Shown: in pieces, positions 32,475 through 44,179 of the stretch
How positions within the stretch are numbered: the stretch's first letter is position 1
Layout: each line of letters opens with the position of its first letter
From: Heterodera schachtii
Taxonomy: Eukaryota > Nematoda > Chromadorea > Rhabditida > Heteroderidae
Length of the DNA: 64,000 nt
NCBI GenBank assembly: GCA_023374025.1
Contig: SIJG01000044.1
Span: forward strand, 1,112,815-1,176,814
Direction of reading: 5' to 3'
Made by a program: the position numbers and the translations under genes
The notes under the pieces: generated by a model
The model's database searches: none
Told to the model about the DNA's origin: nothing
What the model saw: the letters and a program-made list of their open reading frames with translations, nothing else

Positions 32475-34011
32475 CTAAAAGCGTGGCTTTTTACCCAATC
32501 CCCGTTTCCAGGGGATAAGGTGCTGAATATCCGCACCGTGAAGTCCGTCGTCCAAAAGCCCTCTACGAGTAGTCTGGGTGACTCTCGTAGAGCTTCGTCT
32601 TCTTCGGGATCCGGGACGTCGTGTACCAACCATGGGAGGCAGGGCTGGACGAAATTTCGTGTCGTTTTCGTTTCGTCCTACATTTTCGGCACTTTTTGAG
32701 TTTCGTTTTCGTGTTTCGTTTTCGTCCGCTAAAGTTTTTTCGTTTCGTTTTCGGTTTCGGTTTTCAAAATTTTGTTTTTCGTTTCGTGTTTCGTTTTCGG
32801 TTTTTAAAATTTTGGATTTTCGTTTCGTTTTCGTTTTCGTCAGAGCAATATTTTACGAAAAAGACGAAAATATTTACACCCTTAAGAATGACTTTTTTGG
32901 TAAGAAATAATAAGTTTTATTATTTAAGTATTTTAGTTTAGTGGTGAAAACAGCAGGTTTGTTTTGTGCTGTGCATTAATGTTCGATCCCGCATGACCGC
33001 ACTTTATTTTACCGATTTTTTAATCATGTTTTTACCGATTTTAATAGAAAATCTGCTATGAAATAGCACTCAAATTTTCAAAAATTTTCCCGGCGTCGCC
33101 TATCGGCGCCGCCGGACCCACTTCCCATTCATCAACTTGTAAAAAAAAAACACTGCAAAAAAACGTTTGAAAATCTTTTTTTTTCAGCACGGTTTCACCG
33201 AAATGTACGATTTGCTAATTTCTTCCCCAAAAATTGTTAAAATCCATAATAGGATGTGAAAAACATAACATTTTAATACATTTTTATCGAAAAAATTATA
33301 TATTAACTGATTCGAACCAATTTTGCAAGATTGCCTTTTTTGACCCTAAATCTTATTTTTTGTCATTGATGTTCTTTATTTTAAAAATTTTTTGGTCACA
33401 CCCCGGTCCTAGAGCCACATTAGCTTTTCCACCTACTAGGATCTTCATTCCTTCAGTTAGAGGATACAATTTTAAAGTTTTATGTTTCTTAATTATGATT
33501 GAAATAAGTTCAAAAAATTTTCGGTTTTTTCGTTTCGTTTCGTACGAAAATGGTTATTTTTTCGTTTTCGTGTTTCGTTTTCGTCCGTCAAAATTTTTTC
33601 GTTTCGTGTTTCGTTTTCGGTTTTCAAAAAAATTTTTTTCGTTTCGTGTTTCGTTTTCGTATCGAACGCACTTTTTCGTTTCGTTTTCGTATACGAAAAA
33701 ATTTTTTTGTGATTTTCGCACAGCCCTGATGGGAGGGGAGGTCTGGGTGACCGACCCGGTGTCGCTTTTCTCAAACTTGGACAAATCGCCACCATTCGTT
33801 TGGTCCGACTCGTCACCACCCGTACACCAATGCTCGTCTTCCCTATCGCGGCCGTGGCAATCCTCGTTTTGTGAATGAAGCCGGCAATAGCCGACGTTGA
33901 TGCTTCTTCCTGCACAAACCCCACCTTTTGGAGCCGAATAATTGACCTTTTGCGGCAGAGACGCCTTTTTCCATAGGGGCGGGGTGTAGTAATTAAGTTG
34001 ACTTTTGGCCT
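32475..34011 (-). pseudogene. Unknown coding exon split by a hAT-like insertion
   Basis: On the minus strand an open frame runs from about 34009 (LNYYTPPLWKKASLPQ) through GVCAGRSINVGYCRLHSQNE and an acidic, Gly-rich stretch to TQTSPP at about 33730. Beyond the inserted element it continues in the same frame from about 32639 (GTRRPGSRRRSS) to a stop at 32475-32477. Removing the element and one 8-bp duplication leaves one frame of about 150 codons without stops. The composition (C-rich patch, D/E-rich, then R-rich) is unlike the AT-rich flanks. No ATG precedes it, so it is probably an internal or last exon. The family is not recognised. Other frames are also long here because of the high GC, so the frame choice is moderately certain. 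Confidence 0.5.
32640..33728. mobile_element. hAT-like element, TTTCG-word family, perfect 8-bp duplication
   Basis: Ends CAGGGCTGGACGAAATTTCG and GATTTTCGCACAGCCCTG are inverted copies. ATGGGAGG flanks both sides (32632-32639 and 33729-33736). Both ends are filled with TTTCGTTTCG words. The hairpin module is at 33090-33115 with its usual flanks. No transposase ORF. Apparent ORFs inside read the word arrays as FRFRF or ETKRN repeats and are not genes. Confidence 0.85.
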
Positions 34012-35617
34012 CTTATTTTATATTTAAAATTGTATTGGCATTTTGTTGTTTTAATTGTTCCTTCCCCATTTTTTCTTTTGTTTCGATTAATTAATTATTT
34101 TGTCTTATAAAAACTGATTGTCTTTGACTTTGTTTTCGAATTGCGTTATTGGTGACGGTGGTCCAACAAATTCAGTGCTTGTTTTGAATAATTTTGGAAC
34201 TATTGTCCTATTAATCATCTAATTTAAAGCATATAAAATTTTGATTAAGTTAGGCATCGAAATTATTTTAACTGTTATACACTCAATTAACCATGCTTAT
34301 TTTGATAAACTCATTACAATTCATTCTATATCAATGTCATACAAATGTAGTATTTGTATCATTATAAGCTCGGTCCGTTCATAACTTAAAATTTTAAGAC
34401 GGGTCTCGATATTTTCGGGCCCATTAACCTTACGTTTAAAACAGCTGTAAGAATTGACTAAAATATAAGATTGTCAGGTTTCCATTCTTAAGTTTTTTAA
34501 TTTTCAAGAAAATATAAATTATTTTAAAAGGTATCAGTTTTATATCTTTTCACATTTATTTTTTATTTTTGAAATTCCTCCCTATAGTGCCCAAACTTCC
34601 CGGTGCCCAAATTTCTGGTGCCCAAACTTCATGTCGCCAGTAGGATTAGAATCATCTTTAGTATTAAAAAGTTAATTTTTGTTGTCTTTAAATCGATTTT
34701 TAAGGGTAAATTTACAAAAAAAAACATTTTAAAAATTTAATCTTGGTTTAAATGGGGTAAAAAGATAGGGCTATAATCCAGGGGTGTGATCGAAAATTTT
34801 TAAAATCAGAATATAAAAATCTGTTTTTTGGGTTCAGGATCAGAATTCGCGAAATTGCTTCAATCAGTTATTTTTACAATTTATAGTCAAAAAAAAAAAC
34901 AATCTAAATTAAATTTTTTGTTAAAACTTTACTCAAAAATAACGAATGCAAAGTTGAATGAAAGTTGTTTATAAAGTTGAAAAAATGGGTGAAAGTTGTA
35001 TAGAAAGTTGTATGCAAAGTTGTATAAGAAGTTGGCTGGCTTCAGTGTAAAAATGCCAAGAACCGATCTTGAGTTGGCATAATAAATCATGCTCATTCGC
35101 ACGTAGGTAAACTTTATACATAAAGCCAAGTATACCGGATGTGCTATTTATCCCGATTTCAGAAAAAAAAAATTCACTCAGATTCTAAGCCTGTACAAAA
35201 ATGCCAACTACCAATCTTGAGTTTGGCATTATTGGTCTCGCCAATTTGCACGTAGGTGATCTCTCCACATATAAACAATATTTACTATTGTGTTAGTTTT
35301 TCAAATTTTTCACAAAACCCACCCTGATTCCCTGCGTATCCCCCTGAGCCGGATTCTGAAAAGCATTGCAAAAAACGTGCAAATTTTAAAGAAGCCTGTA
35401 ATCCCTTTTTCGACTACTTCCCGAACCCGGACCCGAATCTATCTTATATCATTTGAAAGAGCAGAGTCTGTAGATGTGCAGAATAGCATTGGTTTTCCCA
35501 TTCGATCAATTCTAAGCATAGTTATGATGGTTTGTTTACAGGCGGCCAAAATTTTTTGGAAAAATTTTCAAAAATTTTCTGAAGAAACTTTTTTTTGTTT
35601 AGGCCTTTAAAAAAATA
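34012..35617. other. Intergenic, with a truncated hAT-like left end
   Basis: 34779 starts CAGGGGTGTGATCGAAAATT, the same end type as the element at 24127-24822, but no right end follows. 34590-34640 has a repeated GTGCCCAAAxTTC word (three times). 35040-35070 and 35195-35235 are two copies of a segment containing AAAAATGCCAA, CCxATCTTGAG and TTGGCAT, about 155 bp apart. No gene is seen. Confidence 0.45.
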
Positions 35618-36560
35618 ATGAAAAAAGGCATAAAATTTTGGTGATTTTCAGGCAAAATCTATATTAGTTAACAATAAATCCTTAATTTTCTTTTCACACT
35701 GACAATTCTAATATTTTTTTTAGCAAAAATTGACATTATTAAATCCAAAATTTTGTCAAGTGAAAAAAATTTGTGGATGAATTTTTAAGAAAATTTTCAA
35801 TTTCTTAGGGGTGTAATCAATCATTCTAGAAATATACAATCAGATAGAGTGTAAATATAAGAAAGATATTTTATTATTTAATATTTATACAAATTACATA
35901 AATCACTCGAGAAATATATAAGGATGGGATATTAATATTTAATATTTATACAAACTACATAAATCTTTCGAGAAATATGCAATAATATAGCCTGTTTGAT
36001 AAGTTTGTATAAAACTTAAATAATAATATGCTCATCATTGTATTTTGCATGCTATAATATTATACAATACTCTATTGATCATGTAGTCTGTATTATGTTT
36101 ATGGGTACATGCTACAAAGCACAACCTTTTCTAAAAAGAAACTGTCGCAATAAAAGGCAAGGCAAATGTGAATTATTATCACAATTATTATAAATAAATT
36201 TACAAAAACAAAATTCTCACTGTTTCCAAATTTTATATTTAATGAAAATTTTTAAATTCTTCCAGCAAAATGAATTTTTGCTACCGATTCTCTGTATTTT
36301 TTATAGCCATTATTTGGCTAGGCTTGTTTTTAGAATTCTCAAATGGCACTGGCATTGGCAAAGTGCCGAAAAACATTGGCGAATCTTCTCCAAACCAAGG
36401 CCCCACCAGTGACAACAAAGCAAGTGATTCAGCTGAGGTTTGTTGACACATTTATACTGCGAAATTGAAATTTTTTGGAAAGAAAATCTGGCACCACGTT
36501 TTTTTTTAAATTTGACTCAAAAACCACAAAATTTGATGATAAATTAGTGATAATAAATTT
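35618..36560 (+). repeat. Segmental duplication, copy 2 (copy 1 at 23038-24118)
   Basis: Collinear with copy 1 from AAATTTTGGTGATTTTCAGG to the intron sequence CTCAAAAACCACAAAATTTGA. It holds a shortened 82-bp array (35819-35975) and the empty site of the hAT-like element. After about 36700 the two loci diverge. Confidence 0.85.
36270..36437 (+). pseudogene. SPRYSEC first exon without its SPRY domain
   Basis: ATG at 36270, preceded by TTCCAGCAAA. It encodes 56 residues almost identical to exon 1 of the gene at 23864: a signal peptide (FFIAIIWLGLFLEFSNGTG) and the SSPNQGPTSDNKASD linker, ending at a GT donor. About 270 bp downstream TTTTCAG precedes a remnant of exon 2 that soon meets a TAG. 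Only a faint exon-3 remnant is seen at about 38040. The promoter, start and signal peptide are intact, so a short secreted peptide or a new fusion is conceivable, but it is most likely a pseudogene. Confidence 0.65.
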
Positions 36561-37054
36561 GTGTTTTTGACTCTTAAAGCCATAAAAAATAGTTTTTCTT
36601 ACAATTTATATTTTGTGAAAAAATAAACAAAAAGTTGATAACTTTTTAATTTATTTGTTAACAAAAATTAATAATTTTTTTTTTATCATTTTTTAATACT
36701 GTTTTCAGCCATTGTAGAAGTTTCTTATGATATTAATTTTCGCTAGAACAGTAAATGACGAAATTTTTTTAAAATATTTTTTCTACCATGAATGAATTTA
36801 ATTTATTTTGAATATTAGAAAATTTCGAGAAAACGATTTTTCCTGATCACTGTCAAGTCACTTTTTGTTCGGAATTTATAATGATCAGATGTGCATGGTG
36901 TGACCAATTCCTTTGCTTCACTCATTTCTACCAAAACTATCACATGTGCCAAAATTAATGTTGAATAAAATGGGAAAAAAATATGTTCTAATTTATTAAT
37001 GTTAAAAAGCTTAAAAACTATTTTGGATATGAAAAAAACAAAAATAATTATTTG

Positions 37055-37127
37055 CAGGGTTGGGGAATTGAACTTCAGAAGAAAAAAAGAGAATAGAAGG
37101 CATAGACCACTGGGCCAGAGACGCTCA
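37055..37127 (-). ncRNA. tRNA-like sequence (SINE head or tRNA relic)
   Basis: The minus strand reads GAGCGTCTCTGGCCCAGTGG, containing an A box (TGGCCCAGTGG). About 45 bases later comes GAAGTTCAATTCCCCAAC, a B-box match (GTTCAATTCC). Spacing suits a tRNA with a long variable arm or a tRNA-derived SINE. The acceptor ends do not pair well, so it is probably not a working tRNA. Confidence 0.4.
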
Positions 37128-37749
37128 CATTGGCTTTTCATTGTTTGGAAATGATATTAATAAGGCAAAAAGGAAAAGCTTCATATCGGCCAGAAGCTTC
37201 ATTTAGCAAAAATAAAAAAAATTTTATAATACAAAAGGGGGGTAATCTACCTACCCTGAAAGTTTCATTCGGAAGTCCCACGGTCACTTGGGTACCTCTC
37301 CTTTGTAAGGTAATTTACGAATAATTTCAGTGACAAATGAAATAATATTTCTTGAAAAACTTTTTAAAATTAAAAAGTGGCTAAATAAAAAAAACTTTAA
37401 AATTAAATTATTTCCATTGGTCAAATCCCTAACATTGTGCTATTCAATATTGCAGTACTAATAAAAAAAAATTATTTTGGTTTTTTTCTCCTCAAAATTC
37501 TTGCATTTGTATTTAAACTAAATAAAGCGCAAATGAAAATAATGCAAAAATATAACAAATGATCAGCCAACTTTTGTAAAAATATTTATTTAAAGAGTGG
37601 TCAAATCGTATTTTTAATTTCTGATAATTTATGCTTTGATTTTCTGCTCGTGTTTATGGTCGTTTTTGTTTATCTTTGTAGTTGGATAAAAGTGAAAACC
37701 AGAAAATTGAACAAAATACAAAACAAATATAAATAAAGAGATTGGACTA

Positions 37750-37800
37750 GAGTGGTATGGGACCGGTAATTTTGGGCAAAACCGGGACCGGGGACACATG
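37750..37800. mobile_element. Truncated GGGACC-word element end
   Basis: TA followed by GAGTGGTATGGGACCGG equals the left terminus of the element at 7906. Only about 50 bases are present. Confidence 0.5.
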
Positions 37801-38703
37801 GCAAGGTTTGATTAAATTTGATTTATTATTAAAGTTTTTATAAATGTGGCAAATTTTTTTTATTCAAAATTTGTAATTTTAAACAAAAAAATTTCGACTC
37901 TATTCGCAAACACAAAAAAGAAAGTGTTTTTCCTACTATTTAGAGCATGGAGAAGCCAGGAAAAAATTTATTTACATAAAATTCCTAGCCCTAGTAATGT
38001 TAATGGCACTATTTTTATTTACATTCATAAATCAATTTCTTCTAAAAGGTTTGCTCTACGTCTTCGCTAAATATCCGTTTTCGGTTATGTTGTGTCATCA
38101 AACAACCATGATATGGAAAATTTTATCAGAATTTTCAATACTTGGATTTAGGGGGGTGGCAGTAACGAAATTTTTCGTGACTCGTAAACCGAGTGTTTTG
38201 AACAAAATTTGATAATTATTTTGAACTTTCTTTATAAATATGAGAATTACAAATATGAAAAACGAAAAGCAAATGGAGACAGAAGGAAGGAATGCTATAG
38301 AAATGCCAAAAATAAAAAGGAAATAAGAAATGATTTACAAAGAATCCGGGTTTTGTTACTCAAAAAAAGATATAAAAAATGGCGACGAATTTTTTGGGCG
38401 TTTGCATAGTCGATTCAGGTGTAGGAGGGGGCGCAGATCACAATGGTGGCCGAATTTTTTTTTTTTTTGGTCAAGTGGTTCAGAAGTTATGGCCAAATTA
38501 GTGCGCGATTTGGCCCAAATCCGGGATTCAGGGGCGGGTGGCGCGAAGACACGCATCTCACGGTAGCTGCTGCTGCTTGAACAGCCAGCCACGTGCCTTG
38601 CGGTAGCTGCTACTGCCCAGCCAGCAGAATGCTACTGCATTAACAAACGCAACGGTCTACCCCGTTGCGGTTTACCGTTTATAAACGGCTAGGCTCGGCA
38701 CTC
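37801..38703. other. Region with a faint SPRY relic and a TIR fragment
   Basis: 38045-38095 reads GLLYVFAKYPFSVML, a SPRY exon-3 relic in plus orientation, perhaps the remains of the gene that began at 36270. 38570-38703 is GC-richer, with GGTAGCTGCTGCTGC words, and ends GGCTCGGCACTC followed by TA, one end of another element. That end cuts off the SPRY gene to its right. The opposite end was not found. Confidence 0.45.
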
Positions 38704-40800
38704 TAATTTTGATTTCAAAGTAAAAAATGCCGGATTCAGAGAACAAAATTGGATGTTTAGCGAAAACAGAACGACGACCTTAAGGTTATTTTTTATAAAA
38801 TATTTATTAGTATTAAAAATTAAAATTAATAAATAAATTCATTCTTTTCTGTATTTTTGCCTTTAACTCAGTAAAACCCAATAAAACTTATTCCAATATA
38901 AAGAATTTGGCTAAACCAGGCAATTGACAAAAATAGATTCTTTCAATTTTTGTGAGTCAGCCATAAAAAGTTCCAGATTAGCCTACAAACTCTATTTTTC
39001 AGATTTTTAGAAACCATACACTTACCGCTTCCATCGCCTTTGTAATGGACTTTCAAAGACTCCGAGCCAAAGATTTCGAGATCACTGTGACTGGCATTGA
39101 CATCCCAACAATTTTGTTTTGGGATTGAAAAATTCTAAAATAATTTTTATTTTTATTTATTTTTAAATCTATTCGTTCTTTTCCACCTCAGAAATGTTCT
39201 TGCGAATGTCCGGATGCTACAGCTTTTAAAAGCTCTGCAAAATTATAATAAATTAAAATATTAAAAATTAATTTTCATTTTTACCATTTCCAAATCGATC
39301 TTTCAAAACGGAAATAAAGATTTCTTCCTTCTTTTGATGTTCCTCCAATGCGATGACTTTTGTTTCAATGGCTTTGACCATGTCTTTTTCGGTGTTCTGC
39401 TGCTGGCCATCTGAACAATGAGCAAGTGAAAATCAAATAATTATTTTTATTTGAATATATTCTAATTCAAATATTAAAATATTAAAAGAGTGTACTTTAG
39501 TCAACCCCCAAGAAAAAAAAAATGGCACAAATGATACACCAATCGATTCGTCTCGAGGAGTATCCACTAAATTTCATTGGGACTCAGTTGTCCCAGTGCC
39601 TAGATGGCATCGGTTCGAATTTATACCTTGTTTTTTAGACTCAAGAGCTTTCGAATGATACCAAATTTGTCCGAATTTGACCGTTTTAAAGGGTGAGGAG
39701 CCCCCCTTTTCACTCATTTTTCGAGTTTTAAACCGGTTCAAAAAACCGGTTTTTTGGCATTTCCGCAACTGGAGACCTATTTTTTCGTGCATAGCTCGTA
39801 GAGACGAATCAATTGGTGTATCATTTGTGCCATTTTTTTCTGGAGGGTTGACTAAAGTATATCCTATTAAAAATTAATTTTCATTTTTACCATTTCCGAA
39901 TCGGTCTTTTAAAACGTCAATAAAATTTTGGTTTTTCTTTTGTTGTTCCACCAATTCGTTGAGTTTTGTTTCAATAGCTTTGACCAAACCTGTGTCGGTG
40001 TTCTGCTGGCCACCTAAACAATTATCAAGTGAAAATTAAATAATTTATTTATTTGAATAATATATTCTAACCCAAATATTAATTCCCGATTGTCTCAGTA
40101 TTGAGTTTCGGGATCGAGTTCAGTCTCGAGAAATTTTCGGACACTCGGCAATTTTTTCAGAAAAACAGTTAGCCTCCATAAGAATTGTTTGAGGAATAAA
40201 ATATTAACATAAAAAATTAATTTGCACTTTTAATAATAATAATTCCAACCATTTCCATGTTGTTTTTCCATCTTTCCAACAAATTTCTTCAAACTTTCCA
40301 TCTCAGTATTGATCTGCGCATTCTCAGTCTGATTCTTCATTGAATATAACTGCAAATTTGAAAAAGGGATTTTGACTTTTATTTTAAAATTTAAACTACC
40401 GCAATGAAGCTGATCAGTGCCACTGTTACCGTAATGTTCATTACGGTCAAAATAAATAATACCGTCATTTTTCTCTGCATTCCGATGTCTGAAAATTGAA
40501 AAAAATAAGCTAATTTTAAATAATGTTTCCATTTCCTTTACCAGATCATTTTTTCTTTTTACATATAAGGCTATAAACGTAATAAAAAGTGGAAAAAATG
40601 AATTAAAACAATTAAATTATTTATTTGGTAATTACCAATTTCTACCATTACCAAAAAATAACCAGTTTAATTTATTTAATTTCTTATTATTAAAATTCTT
40701 TTTTACATTGTCCAATTCGTGCATTTTGCGGGGCCTCATTTGTGATAATTGTATCAGACATTTCCATAGGTTCGACAGGTCGAAATAAATTTGCAGACAT
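38704..40800 (-). pseudogene. Membrane-anchored SPRY protein gene, 3' truncated
   Basis: Exon 1 is 40800-40707 (MSANLFRPVEPMEMSDTIIT). Exon 2 (40488-40400) carries the membrane segment (VLFILTVMNITVTVALISFI). Exon 3 is 40349-40250. Exon 4 is present twice (about 40014-39888 and 39414-39286, NTxxxxVKAIETK and VLKDRFGNG). Next come 39238-39195, 39137-39026 (NCWDVNASHSDLEIFG) and 38785-38705 (SVFAKHPILF, GIFYFEIKI). The protein is then cut off by a TIR end at 38703, so the second half of the SPRY domain is missing. The exon at 39238 has a one-base insertion relative to the paralogue at 1147-1193. It is paralogous to the gene at 495-2903 exon for exon and supplies that gene's missing first exon by comparison. 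The protein lacks a signal peptide but has an internal anchor. Confidence 0.75.
39495..39857. mobile_element. MITE with about 65-bp terminal inverted repeats, TA duplication
   Basis: The left end CTTTAGTCAACCCCCAAG and the right end GAGGGTTGACTAAAG are inverted copies. Similarity continues through TGGCACAAATGATACACCAA and its complement to GATTCGTCTC/GAGACGAATC. TA flanks both sides (39493-39494, 39858-39859). It sits in the intron between the two duplicated copies of exon 4 of the SPRY gene. Mariner/Tc1-type target site. Confidence 0.8.
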
Positions 40801-41870
40801 AATTTAAATGCTTAATTGTAATTATAATTAAATGTAATTAACCAATTCTAAATTAATTTCGAATTAAATATTGGCCTTCTAGGCTATTAGTCAATTTATC
40901 TTTCGTGTTAATGAATCTGGGATAAATAATAAAATTGTAAGGCCAAATCAATTGGACGGAATGAATCGTTGGACAATGAGATGAGAAAATGTGATAAATG
41001 CAGCAAAGCAAAGTGAATAAATTAACAAATGACAGAAAAAAAAACTATTGTAAATGACAAAATGAATTGATGAAAGCGATCGAATTATCATAAGCATAGG
41101 GAAGAAAAAAATAAAAACAAATGGACCAAATGTTAATTTCCATTAAACTACGAAAATTTGGCAAATTTTACTCAAAATTTTTCTGAATTTTTAATGAATT
41201 TATTAAGAAAATTTGTTCAAAATTTCAAAAATTTAGATTTCCCCCCTTCGTGGATGAATTAACTATTAAATTTTCAACGCTCGGGGTCACCCATGTCGGG
41301 GGTCGGAGTCGGGGGAGCCAAATGGACGTCGTTTATGTTAGTAAGACACAAAATAAGATTCCTTATTTTAAATTGCCATATTTATGAAATAGACCCATTT
41401 GGGGCTGTATTTCCGAACCCCCTTGAAAAGGGGCTTAATTTCGGGGGGAAGGGTTCGAATTCAAGGGAGAGGGATTCTACTTCTGTAAATACGGTATTAA
41501 TTTCCGTATAACTCAAGTGAACCCAATAATTGTTGACTTTGTTTGGAAAATTAATAGGCTCTATTGGAGTAATAGGAGCATAAAAATGCCACAATGTGTT
41601 AATCCTTCATTTTTATTCTCACCGTAAGTTTTAAATTCAACACTTATTTTTGGTATTTATTTTCAATAGCACTAAGCTTCCCAAAAAGATAAAAATTTAT
41701 CTACGCAGAATTCTGATTTCCAAAAATTTTGGGCCTCGGAATGCCATCCCTGGTATAAATTGCTTTTTTCCTACCTTTCAATAAATTTTTTGCATGAGGC
41801 ATTAGATTTGTCATTTAGTTAAGTACTTACTGTATGCTATGAAAAAAGAGACAATTAATTTATTTTTTAG
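40801..41870. other. Intergenic; fragment of a CAGGGATGGC element
   Basis: 40801-40990 must hold the promoter of the minus-strand SPRY gene; no TATA box stands out. 41283-41330 and 41400-41480 are GC-richer but unexplained. 41700-41752 is the right end (TCGGAATGCCATCCCTG) of the element family at 42159-42827, without its left end. Confidence 0.4.
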
Positions 41871-42013
41871 ATTCCTCCGATTTGGTCGAAGGTTATCTTT
41901 TTGTTTCTTCTGCTGATGGCTCTTTGTTTCCATGCGTTTCTTTGCGTGATTTTGATGACAAAATTGAGGCCAACTTTGGTCCCGATTTCAAATTTGATTT
42001 GGTTACTCTCTGA
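41871..42013 (+). pseudogene. Orphan last SPRY exon
   Basis: TTTTTTTAG precedes an intact last exon: FVSSADGSLFPCVSLRDFDD, then IEANFGPDFKFDLVTL and stop. No exon 4 is found upstream, where an element fragment ends at 41752. The open frame suggests a recent loss of the rest of the gene. Confidence 0.65.
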
Positions 42014-42158
42014 TTGATGAAATATTCACAAAATCTGATCAATTTTACCGATCATTCTTTTATATATTCTTTTTTCCATTTACTTATAAATTTGCGAACC
42101 AAAAAAAAAGAGAAATGAAATAATGCAAAAGCGAAAGCCCATCCTTGGTGGTACGTAA

Positions 42159-42827
42159 CAGGGATGGCACGGAATTCCGACTTCCGATTTCCGAAAATTT
42201 TGATAAAAAGTCGGAAATTTTCGGAAATTTTTTTGAATTTTTTTTCAAAAAATTAATAATTTTTTACAATTTTTGTTAATAAATTGCACTGAAATTTTCA
42301 AAAATTTTCCGGCGGCGCCTATCGGCACCGCCGGACCCTAAAATCTTATTTTTCTTGAGAAATTTTTGCATTAAAATCGCTAAATTTGGTCGGTTTTTGG
42401 ACAAAATTTGTTAAATATTTGCATTAAAAATTTAAAATTTTCCCCGGCGGCGCCTATCGGCACCGCCGGACCTCCCCCGCCATGTTTCCAAAAATTTTGA
42501 AAAAACGCGCCGCAAAAAAAGGTAAAATTTTTGATGAAAATCATTGAATAATTTTAAAGCTAATATGTATTTAAATAGATCAAAAATTTTTTAATCACCT
42601 TTTACTTGGTTAAGAATTTAAAATTTAGCCTATTAAAATATTTAGAAAATTTTTATCATATTTTATGTTTTTTGAAAAATTTCCGATTTCCGACTTCCGA
42701 ATTCCGATTTCCGACGTTTTTGGGGTCGGAATTCCGATATCCGCCTCGGAATTCCGATTTCCGAAAATTTTTGGACCCCCGGAATTCCGATTTCCGAAAA
42801 TTTTGGGGCCTCGGAATGCCATCCCTG
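42159..42827. mobile_element. CAGGGATGGC element with CGGAATTCC words and two hairpin modules
   Basis: Ends CAGGGATGGCACGGAATTCC and TCGGAATGCCATCCCTG are inverted copies. Both ends are full of CCGATTTCCGA/CGGAATTCC words. Hairpin modules lie at 42309-42335 and 42444-42470, in tandem with their shared flanks. The CAGGG start is hAT-like, but no clear 8-bp duplication is seen. Apparent ORFs inside read the word array. Confidence 0.75.
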
Positions 42828-44179
42828 GGTGACACTATTGTGCCTCTTATCCATGAGACACAGAAGTGAAATTTGTCAGTTTTTTAAAATGTATTGTTTT
42901 GCGATGCACACTATTGTGCCTCTAATGCTTTAGAGATAAGAAGCGTGCGAGGCCGCGAAACTCGCATCAGAAATTTTAATGGAAAAATAGTTTTGCTGAA
43001 AATTTCAGATTTTCCTTGTTCGTACCCCATCCAAGACCAACCCCACCAAAATTCCTAAAAAATTCTGCGAAATTTTCCGAGTCTACAATATTACCAATTT
43101 TTGGTGAAGTCTGTTAAAATTTAAGAAAAACTATTAAAAAATTCCCGCTGGACACTAAATTATTCAAAAAAACTTGTTTAAAATCGCAAAATTTGGAAAT
43201 TTTTTGGACACAAATCTGTAAAGTACTGCATTTTGATGGGTTTTTTTGAGTAACGTCATAACTAGAGAACGTAAAAAATGCACCAAAACCGCGCCAAAAA
43301 ATTAAAAAAAGGCATGAAAAAGGCACAAAAATCCTCAAATAGGCATGAAAGAAGGCATTTAAAACTTTCCAATAAAGTCACAAAGTCATGAAAAAAGTCA
43401 CAAAAACTCAAAAAAGTCATAAAACCCAAAAAAGTGGAAAAAGTCAAAAAAGTGACAAAAAATGCATGTTCGAAGCTTCAAACAAAATATAGCTCACTTT
43501 TTAAGTCATTTTGGGGTCATTTAAATCATTTTACTTAAATTCTTAGCCCTTATTATGAAAAATAATAAAGAGTAATTAGTAAAATATAATACAGTATTTT
43601 TAAAGTGTAATCTTTTATTCATGAAAAAATTTGAAAAAAAAGATCCTCCTCCACCTAATTTTTTTAATAATTTTTTCTGCAGTATTTTAAGATCTGAACA
43701 CGAATCTGACATAATTTTACTCTCCTCATTAGCGCTTCCTTTTTTAAGCACAAAAATCACAAATTTTATGGGTCAATTTTTGGAAAAATTTTTCTATTCT
43801 TATGGGTGAATTTTCTGAAGGGTCATTTATAAGATTGTATTTTTCGTTTTTATTGAATCTTGTTAAGGATTTTTTCGAAAACCTAAAATAGGCTCCAAAA
43901 ATGGCAAAATATGCACAAAAATAGGCGCCTATGCATTAAGCACAAAACCCCCGAAATAGGCAAAAATATGCATTATAAAATTAATCATAAAAGTCTCTAA
44001 CCAAGCAAGAAATACTCTTTTCGTGCTTATCTGAGCCTATCAAGTGCGCAGAAATATTAGAAATTTTTCTAAAAACGAAGTCCTACTTTTCATATATGAG
44101 TGAGTTATCTTTAATCTGCTTGAAATTAAGAGAAAAAAAATGACAAATTCGCCAAGAAAAAAACTTGAGGCTTATATAT
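42828..44179. other. Repeat-derived region, no gene
   Basis: ACACTATTGTGCCTCT occurs twice (about 42832 and 42910). 43270-43450 and 43880-43980 are dense in AAAGGCATGAAAAAGGCAC and AAAATAGGC words, like the two ends of the element at 54981-55526, so this is probably a degraded relative. Confidence 0.45.

Noticed and set aside
32427..33924. Several open frames of 70-214 residues rich in FRFRF or ETKRN
   Set aside because: They read the TTTCGTTTCG word arrays of the hAT-like element; the periodic peptide is a by-product of the repeat.
42606..42869. Overlapping frames of 60-90 residues with RNSDFRKF or GNRNSG repeats
   Set aside because: They are translations of the CGGAATTCC word array of the CAGGGATGGC element, open in several frames at once.
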